NCBI GenBank assembly: GCA_014650415.1
Contig: BMUX01000012.1
Span: forward strand, 1-64,000
Source of the DNA: Streptomyces spiroverticillatus
GTDB lineage: Bacteria; Actinomycetota; Actinomycetes; Streptomycetales; Streptomycetaceae
DNA length: 64,000 nt
Reading direction: 5' to 3'
The notes below the pieces were generated by a model. The model had not been told where the DNA came from. It was given only the letters and a program-made list of their open reading frames with translations, and did no database searches. Position numbers and translations under genes: made by a program. Positions 1 through 7,178 of the stretch are shown piece by piece; position 1 is the first letter of the stretch; every line of letters begins with the position of its first letter.

Positions 1-9
1 ATCATTGTG

Positions 10-47
10 GAAATGCCCCGTACCGGGTTACCGGTACGGGGCATTTC
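10..47. terminator. Strong hairpin, probable terminator
   Basis: A perfect 17-bp inverted repeat (arms 10-26 and 31-47) encloses a 4-base GTTA loop. There is no T-run, as is usual for Streptomyces terminators. It would end a transcript entering from the left of the window; which strand it serves cannot be told. Confidence 0.75.
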
Positions 48-157
48 TGCGTTTAAGGGGCGACGCGCACCCCTGTGCGGCCGGCGATGGGCACGGCGAC
101 TGGCTGCGTCGGCGGGCTCTACCTCATCACCGTCCGGGCAGCGGGAGAATTGCGGCC

Positions 158-550
158 ATGGACCGCGAACTGGAACTGACGGACGACCGCCCGCGAGGCC
201 GGATCGAAGCGTGGGGCGACGGCAGGACGATCGGTCACCTCGACTACTTCGTCCTCGCTCCGCCGGACTCAGTCCATGGCCCGCAGGACCCGCAGGACCC
301 CGAGGAGACGGCGGAAGCACTGGTCGCCGTCCACACCGTCGTCGAGAAGGCGTATGCGGGGCAGGGCGTCGCAGGCCGTCTCGTACGTGAGCTGTACGCG
401 CGTGCGGGACGTGAGCACAAGGCCGTCGTGCCGTTGTGCTCGTACGCGGCCTCCTGGGCCGAGCGCCACCCCGGCGAAGCACCCGCCGCACCGGATCGAC
501 TCGTGGCCGCGGCCAAGGAGCGGCTCGCAACCGATCCCACCCTCTGGTGA
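158..550 (+). CDS. GNAT family N-acetyltransferase, small YjdJ-type
   Basis: This 130-residue protein looks like a minimal GCN5-related N-acetyltransferase of the short COG2388 kind. The core motif lies near residues 59-78, where VEKAYAGQGVAGRLV gives the beta4/alpha3 acetyl-CoA pyrophosphate loop (Q/R-x-x-G-x-G/A type). It ends in a short basic helix with no further domain. The ATG at 158 is chosen because a purine-rich GCGGGAG sits about 11 bases upstream and because the reading frame before it lacks family-like sequence. The substrate is unknown; proteins of this type often act on small amines or protein N-termini. The next gene, panD, lies 98 bases downstream on the same strand with its own ribosome site. 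Nothing in the sequence connects the two functionally. Confidence 0.8.
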   Translation: MDRELELTDDRPRGRIEAWGDGRTIGHLDYFVLAPPDSVHGPQDPQDPEETAEALVAVHTVVEKAYAGQGVAGRLVRELYARAGREHKAVVPLCSYAASWAERHPGEAPAAPDRLVAAAKERLATDPTLW

Positions 551-648
551 GGCAGTGCGGGCGTTGCATAGGGTGGGCGAGTCATCCGTGAAATCAGCAC
601 TTGACCTGCATTGCCGCAGGCAGGTAGCCCAGATTCAGGAGTTCGTCA

Positions 649-1074
649 GTGCAACGCACCATGTTCAAGTCCAAGATCCACCGAGCCACCGTGACGCAGG
701 CCGACCTGCACTACGTCGGTTCCGTCACCGTTGACGCCGACCTCATGGAGGCGGCCGATCTGCTGCCCGGGGAGCTCGTGCACATCGTCGACATCACCAA
801 CGGGGCCCGCCTGGAGACGTACGTCATCGAGGGCGAGCGAGGGTCGGGGGTCATCGGGATCAACGGGGCCGCCGCCCACCTCGTACACCCCGGGGATCTC
901 GTGATCCTCATCAGTTACGCCCAGGTGGACGACAGCGAGGCCCGGACCTTCGCGCCCCGCATCGTGCACGTCGACGCCGGCAACCGGGTCGTGGCCACCG
1001 GCGCCGACCTTGCCGAGCCCGTGCCCGGAGTGCCCGGTCAGGTGCGCAATCCGCAGGCGGTACCCGTCGGCTGA
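649..1074 (+). CDS. panD: Aspartate 1-decarboxylase PanD
   Basis: PanD converts L-aspartate to beta-alanine for pantothenate and CoA synthesis in the cytoplasm. The proenzyme cleaves itself at a Gly-Ser bond to make a pyruvoyl cofactor. With the GTG start at 649 the motif LHYVGSVTVD places the scissile pair at Gly24-Ser25, exactly the E. coli numbering, which decides the start. The NGAAAH segment near residue 72 is the other family hallmark. The 141-residue length is slightly longer than the E. coli enzyme because of a short proline-containing tail. AGGAG at 637-641 sits 7 bases ahead of the GTG. The gene appears monocistronic; other pantothenate genes are not in view. Confidence 0.97.
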   Translation: MQRTMFKSKIHRATVTQADLHYVGSVTVDADLMEAADLLPGELVHIVDITNGARLETYVIEGERGSGVIGINGAAAHLVHPGDLVILISYAQVDDSEARTFAPRIVHVDAGNRVVATGADLAEPVPGVPGQVRNPQAVPVG

Positions 1075-1170
1075 CGTGTGGACCCGGCGGGCGTGGGCAG
1101 CCGCATCGGGAGAGAGTGGGGTTGATCCGCACTTCGACGAAGACTCCGAAACTCTGGAGGTCGATCAGGC

Positions 1171-1392
1171 ATGACCCAGCCGAACCCCGATCCCGTGCCG
1201 CCCACGCCGACGCCTTCGCCGGGGCCGCTCGGACCGGACCCCGGGCCGCTGCCCGGTCCCGTGCCGGGGCCGTCGCCCGTACCGCCCGGCCCGGCACCGG
1301 ACCCGGTCCCGCCGGGGCCGCTGCCCGATCCCGTACCGCCGGGCCCCGACCCCGACCCGGCCCCCGAGCCGTCGCCGGGACCGATGAGCTGA
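1171..1392 (+). CDS. Small proline-rich protein
   Basis: This 73-residue product is almost wholly Pro, Gly, Asp and Ser in PDPVPPGP-like repeats and has no signal peptide or membrane segment. GGAGG at 1156-1160 lies 10 bases before the ATG, and a perfect terminator hairpin follows the stop, which together make translation believable despite the low complexity. Such sequences can arise from GC bias, so homologues of the same length would be needed to be certain. The function is unknown; a disordered protein is the only thing the sequence supports. Confidence 0.55.
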   Translation: MTQPNPDPVPPTPTPSPGPLGPDPGPLPGPVPGPSPVPPGPAPDPVPPGPLPDPVPPGPDPDPAPEPSPGPMS

Positions 1393-1404
1393 GCGGGCAC
1401 CCAG

Positions 1405-1445
1405 GGAGGGGGCCGGACGGGGGACGAGCCCGTCCGGCCCCCTCC
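1405..1445 (+). terminator. Perfect 17-bp hairpin terminator
   Basis: Arms 1405-1421 and 1429-1445 pair perfectly around a 7-base loop, 13 bases after the stop of the proline-rich ORF and just upstream of the efflux-gene promoter. It should insulate that promoter from upstream transcription. Confidence 0.8.
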
Positions 1446-1466
1446 GCTTCCTCCCGGTAAATGGGG

Positions 1467-1495
1467 TGGACCCGCACACCCCGCCTCCGTAACCT
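1467..1495 (+). promoter_or_regulatory. Predicted leaderless promoter of the efflux gene leader
   Basis: TGGACC (1467-1472) and TAACCT (1490-1495) are separated by 17 bases. The -10-like TAACCT ends 7 bases before a GTG at 1503, so transcription would start at or next to that codon. This spacing is the hallmark of leaderless actinobacterial mRNAs. Inferred from sequence only. Confidence 0.5.
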
Positions 1496-1502
1496 GTGGC
1501 GC

Positions 1503-1532
1503 GTGTCCAGTCCCGAGGCGTCAAGACTCTAG
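1503..1532 (+). CDS. Nine-residue leader peptide (putative)
   Basis: The GTG at 1503 opens a 9-codon frame, MSSPEASRL, ending in TAG. It contains TCA and AGA, both very rare codons in high-GC actinobacteria. There is no Shine-Dalgarno sequence, but the predicted transcript starts at the GTG itself. Nine-codon leaders are known for the drug-induced cmlA efflux gene, where chloramphenicol stalls the ribosome on the leader. Here a hairpin begins on the stop codon. The proposed role, sensing drug-stalled ribosomes, is inference. Confidence 0.45.
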   Translation: MSSPEASRL

Positions 1533-1643
1533 CCACCGGTCGTCCGGTGGCCTCTTCGCGCAGCAGTGCCGTCCCGTCCGCAACGCCGTCTTCGCGCGAG
1601 CGGACTCCTCAGTGACCCCTGCGCCCCGCCACCGGATCACCGG
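1532..1643 (+). promoter_or_regulatory. Possible attenuator with mutually exclusive hairpins
   Basis: CCACCGG at 1533-1539 pairs with CCGGTGG at 1544-1550; the stem extends to 1532/1551. A second identical CCACCGG at 1629-1635, and CACCGG at 1638-1643, could pair with the same middle strand. A ribosome stalled on the leader would cover the first copy and favour the second pairing. A 12-base palindrome at 1667-1678 follows just before the efflux gene start. The structure is visible; the mechanism is inferred. Confidence 0.4.
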
Positions 1644-1691
1644 CGTCGACCAAGGCTGTGTCGAAAAACGACGTCGTTGTGGGGTTCTGCT

Positions 1692-2942
1692 GTGCCGTTC
1701 GCTCTCTACTTGCTCGGGCTCGCCGTCTTCGCCCAGGGCACTTCCGAATTCATGCTGTCCGGGCTCGGCCCGGACATCGCCCAGGACCTGGGCGTGTCCC
1801 TGTCCGCCGCCGGGGCGCTGACCTCGGCTTTCGCCGTGGGGATGGTCGTCGGGGCGCCGCTGACCGCCGTCCTGTCGATGCGCTGGGACAAGAGGCCCGC
1901 GCTGTTGCTGTTCCTCGGGGTCTTCCTCGCCGTCCATGTCGCCGGCGCGCTGACCACCAGCTTCGGGCTGCTTCTGGTGCTGCGGGTCGTCGGGGCGCTC
2001 GCGAACGCGGGCTTCCTCGCCGTCGCGCTCACGGCCGCCGCCGGGATGGTCGCGCCGGACGCCAAGGGGCGGGCCACGTCCGTACTGCTCGGCGGGGTCA
2101 CCCTGGCCTGTGTGATCGGCGTGCCCGCCGGGGCGTGGACGGGTCAACTCCTGGGCTGGCGGGCGGCGTTCTGGGCCGTCGCGCTGCTCTGCGTACCGGC
2201 TGTCATCGGGATTCTGCATGCCGTCCCGGCGGACCGTGACAAGGACCGCGACGAGGACCGCGACAAGGAGGTCGTACGGGTCGGAGTGCGGCGGGAGGCC
2301 GGGGCGCTGCGGGACGCGCGGCTGCGGCTGACGCTGCTGCTGGGGGCGCTCGTCAACGGGGCGACCTTCTGCACCTTCACCTACCTCGCACCCCTGGTCA
2401 CCCACGTCAGCGGGCTCGGCGAGGGCCGGGTGCCCGTGGTGCTCGCGCTCTTCGGCGCGGGATCGTTCGTCGGGGTCGCGGTCGGCGGGCGCATCGCCGA
2501 TGTGCGGCCCGTGCCGTTGCTGGTCGGCGGGGGACTGGTGCTGGCCGGCGGGTGGGTGCTGCTCGCGTTCGCCGCCGGGCGGCCGGTGGCGGTGCTGGTG
2601 CTCGTCTTCGTACAGGGGGCGCTGTCGTTCGCCGTCGGCTCCACGCTCATCTCGCAGGTGCTGTACGCGGCCGGGCGCGCCCCGCACCTGGCCGGAGCCT
2701 TCGCCACCGCCGCGTTCAACGTCGGGGCGGCGGTCGGGCCGTGGGCCGGGGGGCTCGCGCTCGGGGCGGGGCTCGGGTTCCGGGCGCCGGTGTGGGTGAG
2801 CGCGGCGCTGGTCGCGGCCGCGCTGGTCGCGGCCGCGCTGGTCAGCGCCGCCGCAGGGCGCCGGGTGTGGCGGGCGCGGGCCGAAGCGGAACCGGTCGTG
2901 GACACCCCGGAGGGCGGCGGGGAAGTGGCCGGGAAGATCTGA
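1692..2942 (+). CDS. cmlR: Chloramphenicol-type MFS efflux transporter (CmlR/Cmx family)
   Basis: This 416-residue inner-membrane protein belongs to the 12-helix drug:H+ antiporters. The opening MPFALYLLGLAVFAQGTSEF and the following MLSGLGPDI match the Streptomyces CmlR and Corynebacterium Cmx proteins as I remember them. The loop between helices 2 and 3 has the RWDKRPALL form of the MFS motif A region, and helix 5 has the GVPAG pattern of drug exporters. A charged cytoplasmic loop (about residues 178-195, rich in DKDRDED) separates the two halves. The GTG at 1692 is chosen because family similarity begins exactly there; a GGGG (1681-1684) is the only ribosome-site candidate. A leader peptide and hairpins upstream suggest induction by translation inhibitors. 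The substrate assignment is by family, not shown. Confidence 0.85.
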   Translation: MPFALYLLGLAVFAQGTSEFMLSGLGPDIAQDLGVSLSAAGALTSAFAVGMVVGAPLTAVLSMRWDKRPALLLFLGVFLAVHVAGALTTSFGLLLVLRVVGALANAGFLAVALTAAAGMVAPDAKGRATSVLLGGVTLACVIGVPAGAWTGQLLGWRAAFWAVALLCVPAVIGILHAVPADRDKDRDEDRDKEVVRVGVRREAGALRDARLRLTLLLGALVNGATFCTFTYLAPLVTHVSGLGEGRVPVVLALFGAGSFVGVAVGGRIADVRPVPLLVGGGLVLAGGWVLLAFAAGRPVAVLVLVFVQGALSFAVGSTLISQVLYAAGRAPHLAGAFATAAFNVGAAVGPWAGGLALGAGLGFRAPVWVSAALVAAALVAAALVSAAAGRRVWRARAEAEPVVDTPEGGGEVAGKI

Positions 2943-2974
2943 TTCCGTTTCAACTGGCCACAGAGGTGCGCGAG

Positions 2975-3002
2975 TTGCTGGTCTTGTCATGGTCCCTACG
3001 GT
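2975..3002 (+). promoter_or_regulatory. Possible promoter of the wall hydrolase gene
   Basis: TTGCTG (2975-2980) and TACGGT (2997-3002) are 16 bases apart, about 55 bases before the next start codon. No c-di-AMP (ydaO) riboswitch, common before actinobacterial rpf genes, can be recognised in this 114-base gap. Weak call. Confidence 0.3.
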
Positions 3003-3056
3003 GCCCTTACTTTTGCGACTGCGATGTGTCGGCACCGTGAGCGGAGGACGAGGGAC

Positions 3057-4508
3057 ATGGCCCCTACCGGACGTCATCGGCGGTATCAGCCCAGCCGGAT
3101 CAACAGCGCCTCCCTTGCCGCGGCGGGGGGCGTGGGCATGGCTCTGCCGCTCGTGGCCGCCGGCAACGCGGGAGCCGCTCCGGTGGACGTGTGGGACAAG
3201 GTCGCCGCGTGCGAGTCGACCAACAACTGGAAGATCAACACCGGGAACGGCTACTACGGCGGACTCCAGTTCCGCCAGGCCACCTGGAACGCCTACGGGG
3301 GCCAGGCCTACGCGCCGCGCGCGGACCTGGCCACCAAGGGCGAGCAGATCGCCGTCGCCGAACGGGTGCTGAAGGGCCAGGGGCCGACCGCCTGGCCCGT
3401 GTGCTCCGTCAAGGCGGGGCTGGTGCGCGGCGGCCCCGCGCCGGACATCAGCGTGTCCAACCCGGAGAAGGACAAGAGCCCGGAGAAGTCCAGGACTCCG
3501 CAGAAGGGCAATACTCCGGAGAAGGACAAGGCCAAGGACACCACGCCCGACCGGGGCCAGGGACAGAAGAAGACCGATCCGCCCAAGCCCCCGGCCCGCC
3601 AGACACCTCCGCCGAAGACCGACCCCGAGCCGACGCGCCCCGCCCCCGGCGGTTCCGCGGCCGGTGCTTACACGGTGGCCCGGGGCGACACGCTGTCCGC
3701 AATCGCCGAGACGGAGAAGATCACCGGCGGCTGGCAGAAGCTCTACGAGGCGAACCGTCAGGTAATCGGCGGCGACCCCGACATGATCCGCCCCGGCCAG
3801 CGCCTCCTCGTACGCATCAGCGCGCCGACCAAGCCCGCACCGGCCCCGACGCAGCCGCGCGACACGGCGCGGCCCGTCCCCGAGAAGACGGCCGGCGCGG
3901 ACGAGGCGCGCAAGGAGGCCGAGGCCAGGCGTCAGGCCCAGGCGGAGCGCCAGGCAGAGGCCAATCGGCAGGCCGAGGCGAAGAAGCAGGCGGCCGAGAA
4001 GGCGGAGAAGGCCAAGCAGGAGAAGGCCCGCGCCGACAAGAACGACAAGAAGACGCCGACCCGCGCCGAGCAGGCCTCCTCCCGCTCCACCGCCACCCGC
4101 AAGGGCGGGCTGACCGCGCCCGTGGACGCCGGGGCGGGCACCCCCTACCGGGCGGCGGGCGGGTCCTGGTCGAAGGGCTACCACACCGGAGTCGACTTCC
4201 CGGTGCCGACGGGCACCACCGTCAAGGCCGTCGGAGCGGGAAGCGTGGTCTCCGCCGGGTACGCGGGGTCGTACGGCTACCAGGTGGTGCTCAAGCACGC
4301 GGACGGCAAGTACACCCAGTACGCGCACCTGTCCGCGCTCACCGTCCGCGAGGGGCAGAAGGTCGACTCCGGGCAGCGCATCGGGCGGTCCGGGTCGACC
4401 GGCAACAGCACCGGACCCCACCTGCACTTCGAGGTGCGCACCGGGCCCGAGTTCGGGTCGGACGTCGACCCGGTCGCCTATCTGAGGGCGGGCGGCGTCC
4501 GGGTGTGA
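3057..4508 (+). CDS. Secreted Rpf-like transglycosylase with LysM and M23 peptidase domains
   Basis: The 483-residue protein combines two peptidoglycan-cleaving modules. An N-terminal signal (about residues 15-41, ending AGAAP) is followed by a resuscitation-promoting-factor domain (43-120) with the catalytic Glu in ACES (Glu53) and a likely Cys52-Cys116 disulfide. A Lys/Pro-rich linker (about 130-200) leads to a LysM domain (about 203-250) that would bind glycan, then an Ala/Glu/Lys/Gln-rich coiled region (about 285-345), and a C-terminal LytM/M23 metallopeptidase with GYHTGVDF and HLHFE zinc-binding motifs. The expected role is wall remodelling during spore germination or growth, outside the membrane. 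GGAGG at 3043-3047 supports the ATG at 3057. Having muralytic and endopeptidase domains on one chain is less usual than separate enzymes. Confidence 0.9.
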   Translation: MAPTGRHRRYQPSRINSASLAAAGGVGMALPLVAAGNAGAAPVDVWDKVAACESTNNWKINTGNGYYGGLQFRQATWNAYGGQAYAPRADLATKGEQIAVAERVLKGQGPTAWPVCSVKAGLVRGGPAPDISVSNPEKDKSPEKSRTPQKGNTPEKDKAKDTTPDRGQGQKKTDPPKPPARQTPPPKTDPEPTRPAPGGSAAGAYTVARGDTLSAIAETEKITGGWQKLYEANRQVIGGDPDMIRPGQRLLVRISAPTKPAPAPTQPRDTARPVPEKTAGADEARKEAEARRQAQAERQAEANRQAEAKKQAAEKAEKAKQEKARADKNDKKTPTRAEQASSRSTATRKGGLTAPVDAGAGTPYRAAGGSWSKGYHTGVDFPVPTGTTVKAVGAGSVVSAGYAGSYGYQVVLKHADGKYTQYAHLSALTVREGQKVDSGQRIGRSGSTGNSTGPHLHFEVRTGPEFGSDVDPVAYLRAGGVRV

Positions 4509-4529
4509 CGGCGATGCGGCTCCGGAGCG

Positions 4530-5465
4530 TCAGGGTGTGACGTTCCTGCGGGGCTCGCGCACCGGATCCTTCGCCTGCTGCACGGGCACCGCGGGGAGGA
4601 GTTCCACGGGGAGCTCCTCCCCTTCGCCGCCGTCCCGGGCCCGGTCCGTGGTGAGCAGCAGCAGGCCCGCCGCCGAGAGCACGGCCGCGGCGACGGCCAG
4701 GAGGGCGCCCCCGGTCCCGTACCGGAACGTCTCCCCGAAGACGCTCAGCCCGACGGCCGACGCCACCGCAGGATTCACCACGGTCACCGTCGCCAGCGGG
4801 GCCGTCAGCCCTGCGTCACGGTACGAGGCCTGCGACAGCAGCACCCCGGCCGCGGCGAACAGCACCACCCCGGGCACCGCCTCCCACTGGCCCGCAAGGC
4901 CCAGTGAACTCCAGCCCACGGCAAGCGACTTGATGAACACGGACGCGATGCCGAACGCCACCCCGGCGGCCCCGGCCAGCGCCATCGAGCGGAACACCGG
5001 CCTGCGCACCCACCGGGCCAGCGCGAACAGCGCCGCCACCGCGCCGAGCGCCGCCCCCGCCACCACCAGCTCCGTATGGCCCGTCATGGAACGGGAGTCG
5101 GCCCGGCCGGTCAGCGAGAGCAGACCGGCCAGGCCGACCGTGGCCAGCACCGCGCCCACCCGCGCGGTGCGCCCCGCCCTGCGGTGCAGGAACACCGCCG
5201 CTATCGGCAGCGCGAACACAATGGTCAGCGCCCCCAGCGGCTGGACCACGCTCAACGGGCCGTAGACCAGCGCGCCCACGTGCAGCAGGGCACCCAGACC
5301 GTTCAGCGCCAGCGCCGCCCACCAGCCGGGCCGCCGCACGGGGGCGTACGGATGGCCGCGGTCGGTGACGGCCACCCGCTCCTGGACGATCGCCCCGACC
5401 GCGTACGCGATCGCGGAGACCAGTGCGAGCAGCACGGACAGCGCGAAGGCATTCATGCCCTCCAC
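4530..5465 (-). CDS. DMT superfamily (EamA-like) membrane transporter
   Basis: This 311-residue protein has about nine or ten hydrophobic helices in two halves, typical of drug/metabolite transporters with duplicated EamA domains. Features seen are an N-terminal helix with AIAYAVGAIVQERVA, the GPLSVVQPLGALTIVFALP segment and a second-half repeat TAPLATVTVVNPAVASAVGL. The C-terminal tail (about 275-311) is charged and proline-rich, probably cytoplasmic. The substrate is not predictable. The GTG at 5465 is used, but the ATG at 5456 is possible; neither has an ideally spaced ribosome site. The gene ends 21 bases from the stop of the convergent wall hydrolase, with no terminator between. Confidence 0.8.
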   Translation of the reverse strand: MEGMNAFALSVLLALVSAIAYAVGAIVQERVAVTDRGHPYAPVRRPGWWAALALNGLGALLHVGALVYGPLSVVQPLGALTIVFALPIAAVFLHRRAGRTARVGAVLATVGLAGLLSLTGRADSRSMTGHTELVVAGAALGAVAALFALARWVRRPVFRSMALAGAAGVAFGIASVFIKSLAVGWSSLGLAGQWEAVPGVVLFAAAGVLLSQASYRDAGLTAPLATVTVVNPAVASAVGLSVFGETFRYGTGGALLAVAAAVLSAAGLLLLTTDRARDGGEGEELPVELLPAVPVQQAKDPVREPRRNVTP

Positions 5466-5514
5466 GATGACTGGCGCGAGCCTTCACGTCGTCGTCCTGG
5501 AGCAGTCATTGGGG

Positions 5515-5534
5515 CGTACTGCCGACGCAGTACG
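5515..5534. promoter_or_regulatory. Dyad upstream of the DMT transporter
   Basis: CGTACTGC (5515-5522) and GCAGTACG (5527-5534) form a perfect 8-bp inverted repeat with a 4-base centre, about 60 bp upstream of the transporter start. An operator for a dimeric repressor is plausible; no regulator gene is adjacent. Confidence 0.35.
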
Positions 5535-5590
5535 TGTCAGGGGCAGGTGGTACGGCAGCGTGCGGAGCGCGTGGGGCGGCCGCGCAGCGG

Positions 5591-5620
5591 AGCCCAGCAG
5601 AGCCCAGCAGAGCCCAGCAG
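5591..5620. repeat. Three tandem copies of a 10-bp unit
   Basis: AGCCCAGCAG occurs three times in perfect tandem, followed by GGCTC. It ends 4 bases from the carbonic anhydrase stop codon. GAGCCC (5610-5615) and GGGCTC (5620-5625) can fold into a hairpin, so the array may serve as the terminator of the minus-strand gene. Confidence 0.8.
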
Positions 5621-5623
5621 GGC

Positions 5624-6373
5624 TCAGAAGGGGTGGAAGCTGACCCGCCCGGTGTCCAGGTCGAAGCGCGCCCCCGCCACCGTCGCCCCGCCGAACGCCG
5701 GGTCCGCCGACAGGGCGTGCCGCACTCGCGTCACATTGGCCCGTACCGCCTGCTCCACCCAGTCCGCCGACGACGCGGGCCCCCGGGTCTCCAGGGCGGC
5801 CGGGGCGATCTGCTCGACGACACGGGCGAGATGGCCCTGCGCGGAGGTCCCGGAACGGGCGTGTTCGACGGCCGCCGAGACCGCGCCGCAGCGCTCGTGG
5901 CCGAGCACCACGACCAGGCGCACGCCCAGCTCCTCGATGCCGTACTGGATCGAGCCGAGGACCGCGCCGTCCAGCGCCTGGCCCGCCGTGCGGATGCACA
6001 GCAGGTCACCCAGGCCCTGGTCGAACACCTGCTCCGGCGGCACCCGGGAGTCGATGCAGCCGAGCACCATCGCGAACGGGTGCTGCGCCATGGACACCGC
6101 GCGCAGCCGGTCGCGGCCCTGGTGGGGGTGGCGGACCCGGCGGGTCACGAAGCGGCTGTTGCCCTCCTTCAGCCGGGTCATGGCCTCGTCGGCGGTGGCG
6201 GGGAGGGTGTCGGAGCGGAACGTGTGCGTGGGCAGGGGGAGTTGGGGCGGGGTGGCCGCGGCGGCGCGGACCTGACCGGACGTCAGAGGGGTGGCCAGGC
6301 CGCCGGCGAGGGCGGCGGCCAGGCCCAGGAGGGCTCTTCTGTTGCGGTTGCGGCAATTGCTTTTCGTGGTCAC
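5624..6373 (-). CDS. Secreted beta-class carbonic anhydrase
   Basis: The enzyme interconverts CO2 and bicarbonate using zinc. All four signature residues of beta carbonic anhydrases are present: Cys106, Asp108 and Arg110 in GCIDSR, and His159 and Cys162 in GHERCG. Unlike the usual cytoplasmic enzymes it begins with an export signal: NRRALLG followed by an Ala/Gly/Leu-rich stretch to about residue 38 resembles a Tat signal, so it probably acts outside the membrane. The 249-residue length fits a signal plus catalytic domain. The GTG at 6373 is the only reasonable start giving this leader; its ribosome site is poor. It is divergent from the FhuF-like gene, with a 78-base shared promoter region. 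Confidence 0.88.
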   Translation of the reverse strand: MTTKSNCRNRNRRALLGLAAALAGGLATPLTSGQVRAAAATPPQLPLPTHTFRSDTLPATADEAMTRLKEGNSRFVTRRVRHPHQGRDRLRAVSMAQHPFAMVLGCIDSRVPPEQVFDQGLGDLLCIRTAGQALDGAVLGSIQYGIEELGVRLVVVLGHERCGAVSAAVEHARSGTSAQGHLARVVEQIAPAALETRGPASSADWVEQAVRANVTRVRHALSADPAFGGATVAGARFDLDTGRVSFHPF

Positions 6374-6451
6374 CCCGTCATGGATACGGTGAGGGGGTAA
6401 CGGCCACGCCGTATTTACTGAAAAATTGGTTCTTGTGGGTGAAAGGCGGAC

Positions 6452-7168
6452 ATGGTGGACTTTGTCGAGCTGGGCTCGGTGAACGGATTCTTCGCGCTGC
6501 GCACGGGAGAGACCGGCGGTGCCGGCCATGTGCCGCTCGCCCAGGTGTACGCGGGAGATCCGGCGCCCCTGGCGTTCCGCATCGACAAGACGGCCGCCCG
6601 GTTGGAGGCCCCCGAACGCCGGGTCGCCTCCTCGATAGCCCACCTGGGGATCGTCGCCCGGCTCTGGTCGGTCGCCCTCGGCTCGGCCGCGCTCTACGAC
6701 GAGGTGCCCGACCTCTCGCCCGACCTGCTGCACTGGGACGCCGACGGCAGCTCGCCCGACGACCTGGTCCTCACGGAGGTGCGCATGCTGCCCGCCACCG
6801 CCGAGACCCTCCGCGAGACCGTCCAGCACGGCCACCTGCTGCCCCTGTCCGAGGCCTTCCGGCGCGACGGCGCCATCTCCCCGCAGCTCCTATGGGGCAA
6901 CGCGGGCTCCGCCCTCGCGGCATCCGTCACCCAACTCCGGCTCTGGGCCAGGGAGATGAATCGCCCCGAGGTCGGCAAGAGGGCCGCCGTGATCGCGCAC
7001 GAGCTGTTCGCCCAACCCGAGCTGAACGCCACCGGCTCCCTCAAGGCCGGCGCCTTCCGCCGCAACAGCTGCTGCCTCTACTACCGCTGCCCCAAGGGCG
7101 GGCTCTGCGGCGACTGCGTTTTCGATCGCGCCCCGCAGCGGTCTTCCCCGCAGCCGGGATCTGAGTGA
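6452..7168 (+). CDS. FhuF-like (2Fe-2S)-binding protein
   Basis: This 238-residue protein resembles the ferric-siderophore reductase FhuF family. The C-terminus carries a four-cysteine cluster, CCLYYRCPKGGLCGDC, matching the Cys-Cys-x(n)-Cys-x2-Cys ligand pattern that binds a 2Fe-2S centre in FhuF. The N-terminal two thirds is a helical domain without a membrane segment, so it should be cytoplasmic and reduce Fe(III) in imported siderophores. AAGG-containing sequence 5 to 9 bases before the ATG at 6452 supports the start. No siderophore genes or obvious iron box are next to it. It ends only 10 bases before the glycosyltransferase gene and may be co-transcribed with it, though a functional link is not evident. 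Confidence 0.8.
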   Translation: MVDFVELGSVNGFFALRTGETGGAGHVPLAQVYAGDPAPLAFRIDKTAARLEAPERRVASSIAHLGIVARLWSVALGSAALYDEVPDLSPDLLHWDADGSSPDDLVLTEVRMLPATAETLRETVQHGHLLPLSEAFRRDGAISPQLLWGNAGSALAASVTQLRLWAREMNRPEVGKRAAVIAHELFAQPELNATGSLKAGAFRRNSCCLYYRCPKGGLCGDCVFDRAPQRSSPQPGSE

Positions 7169-7178
7169 CCATCATGGG

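Noticed and set aside
1667..1678. 12-base palindrome before the efflux gene as a repressor operator
   Set aside because: Short, and it lies within the putative attenuator leader; not enough evidence to call an operator separately.
1521..4427. Long minus-strand open frame of about 968 codons opposite the efflux and wall hydrolase genes
   Set aside because: It is the GC-bias shadow of two well-supported plus-strand genes, has no domains and an Arg/Pro/Gly-rich composition typical of antisense frames.
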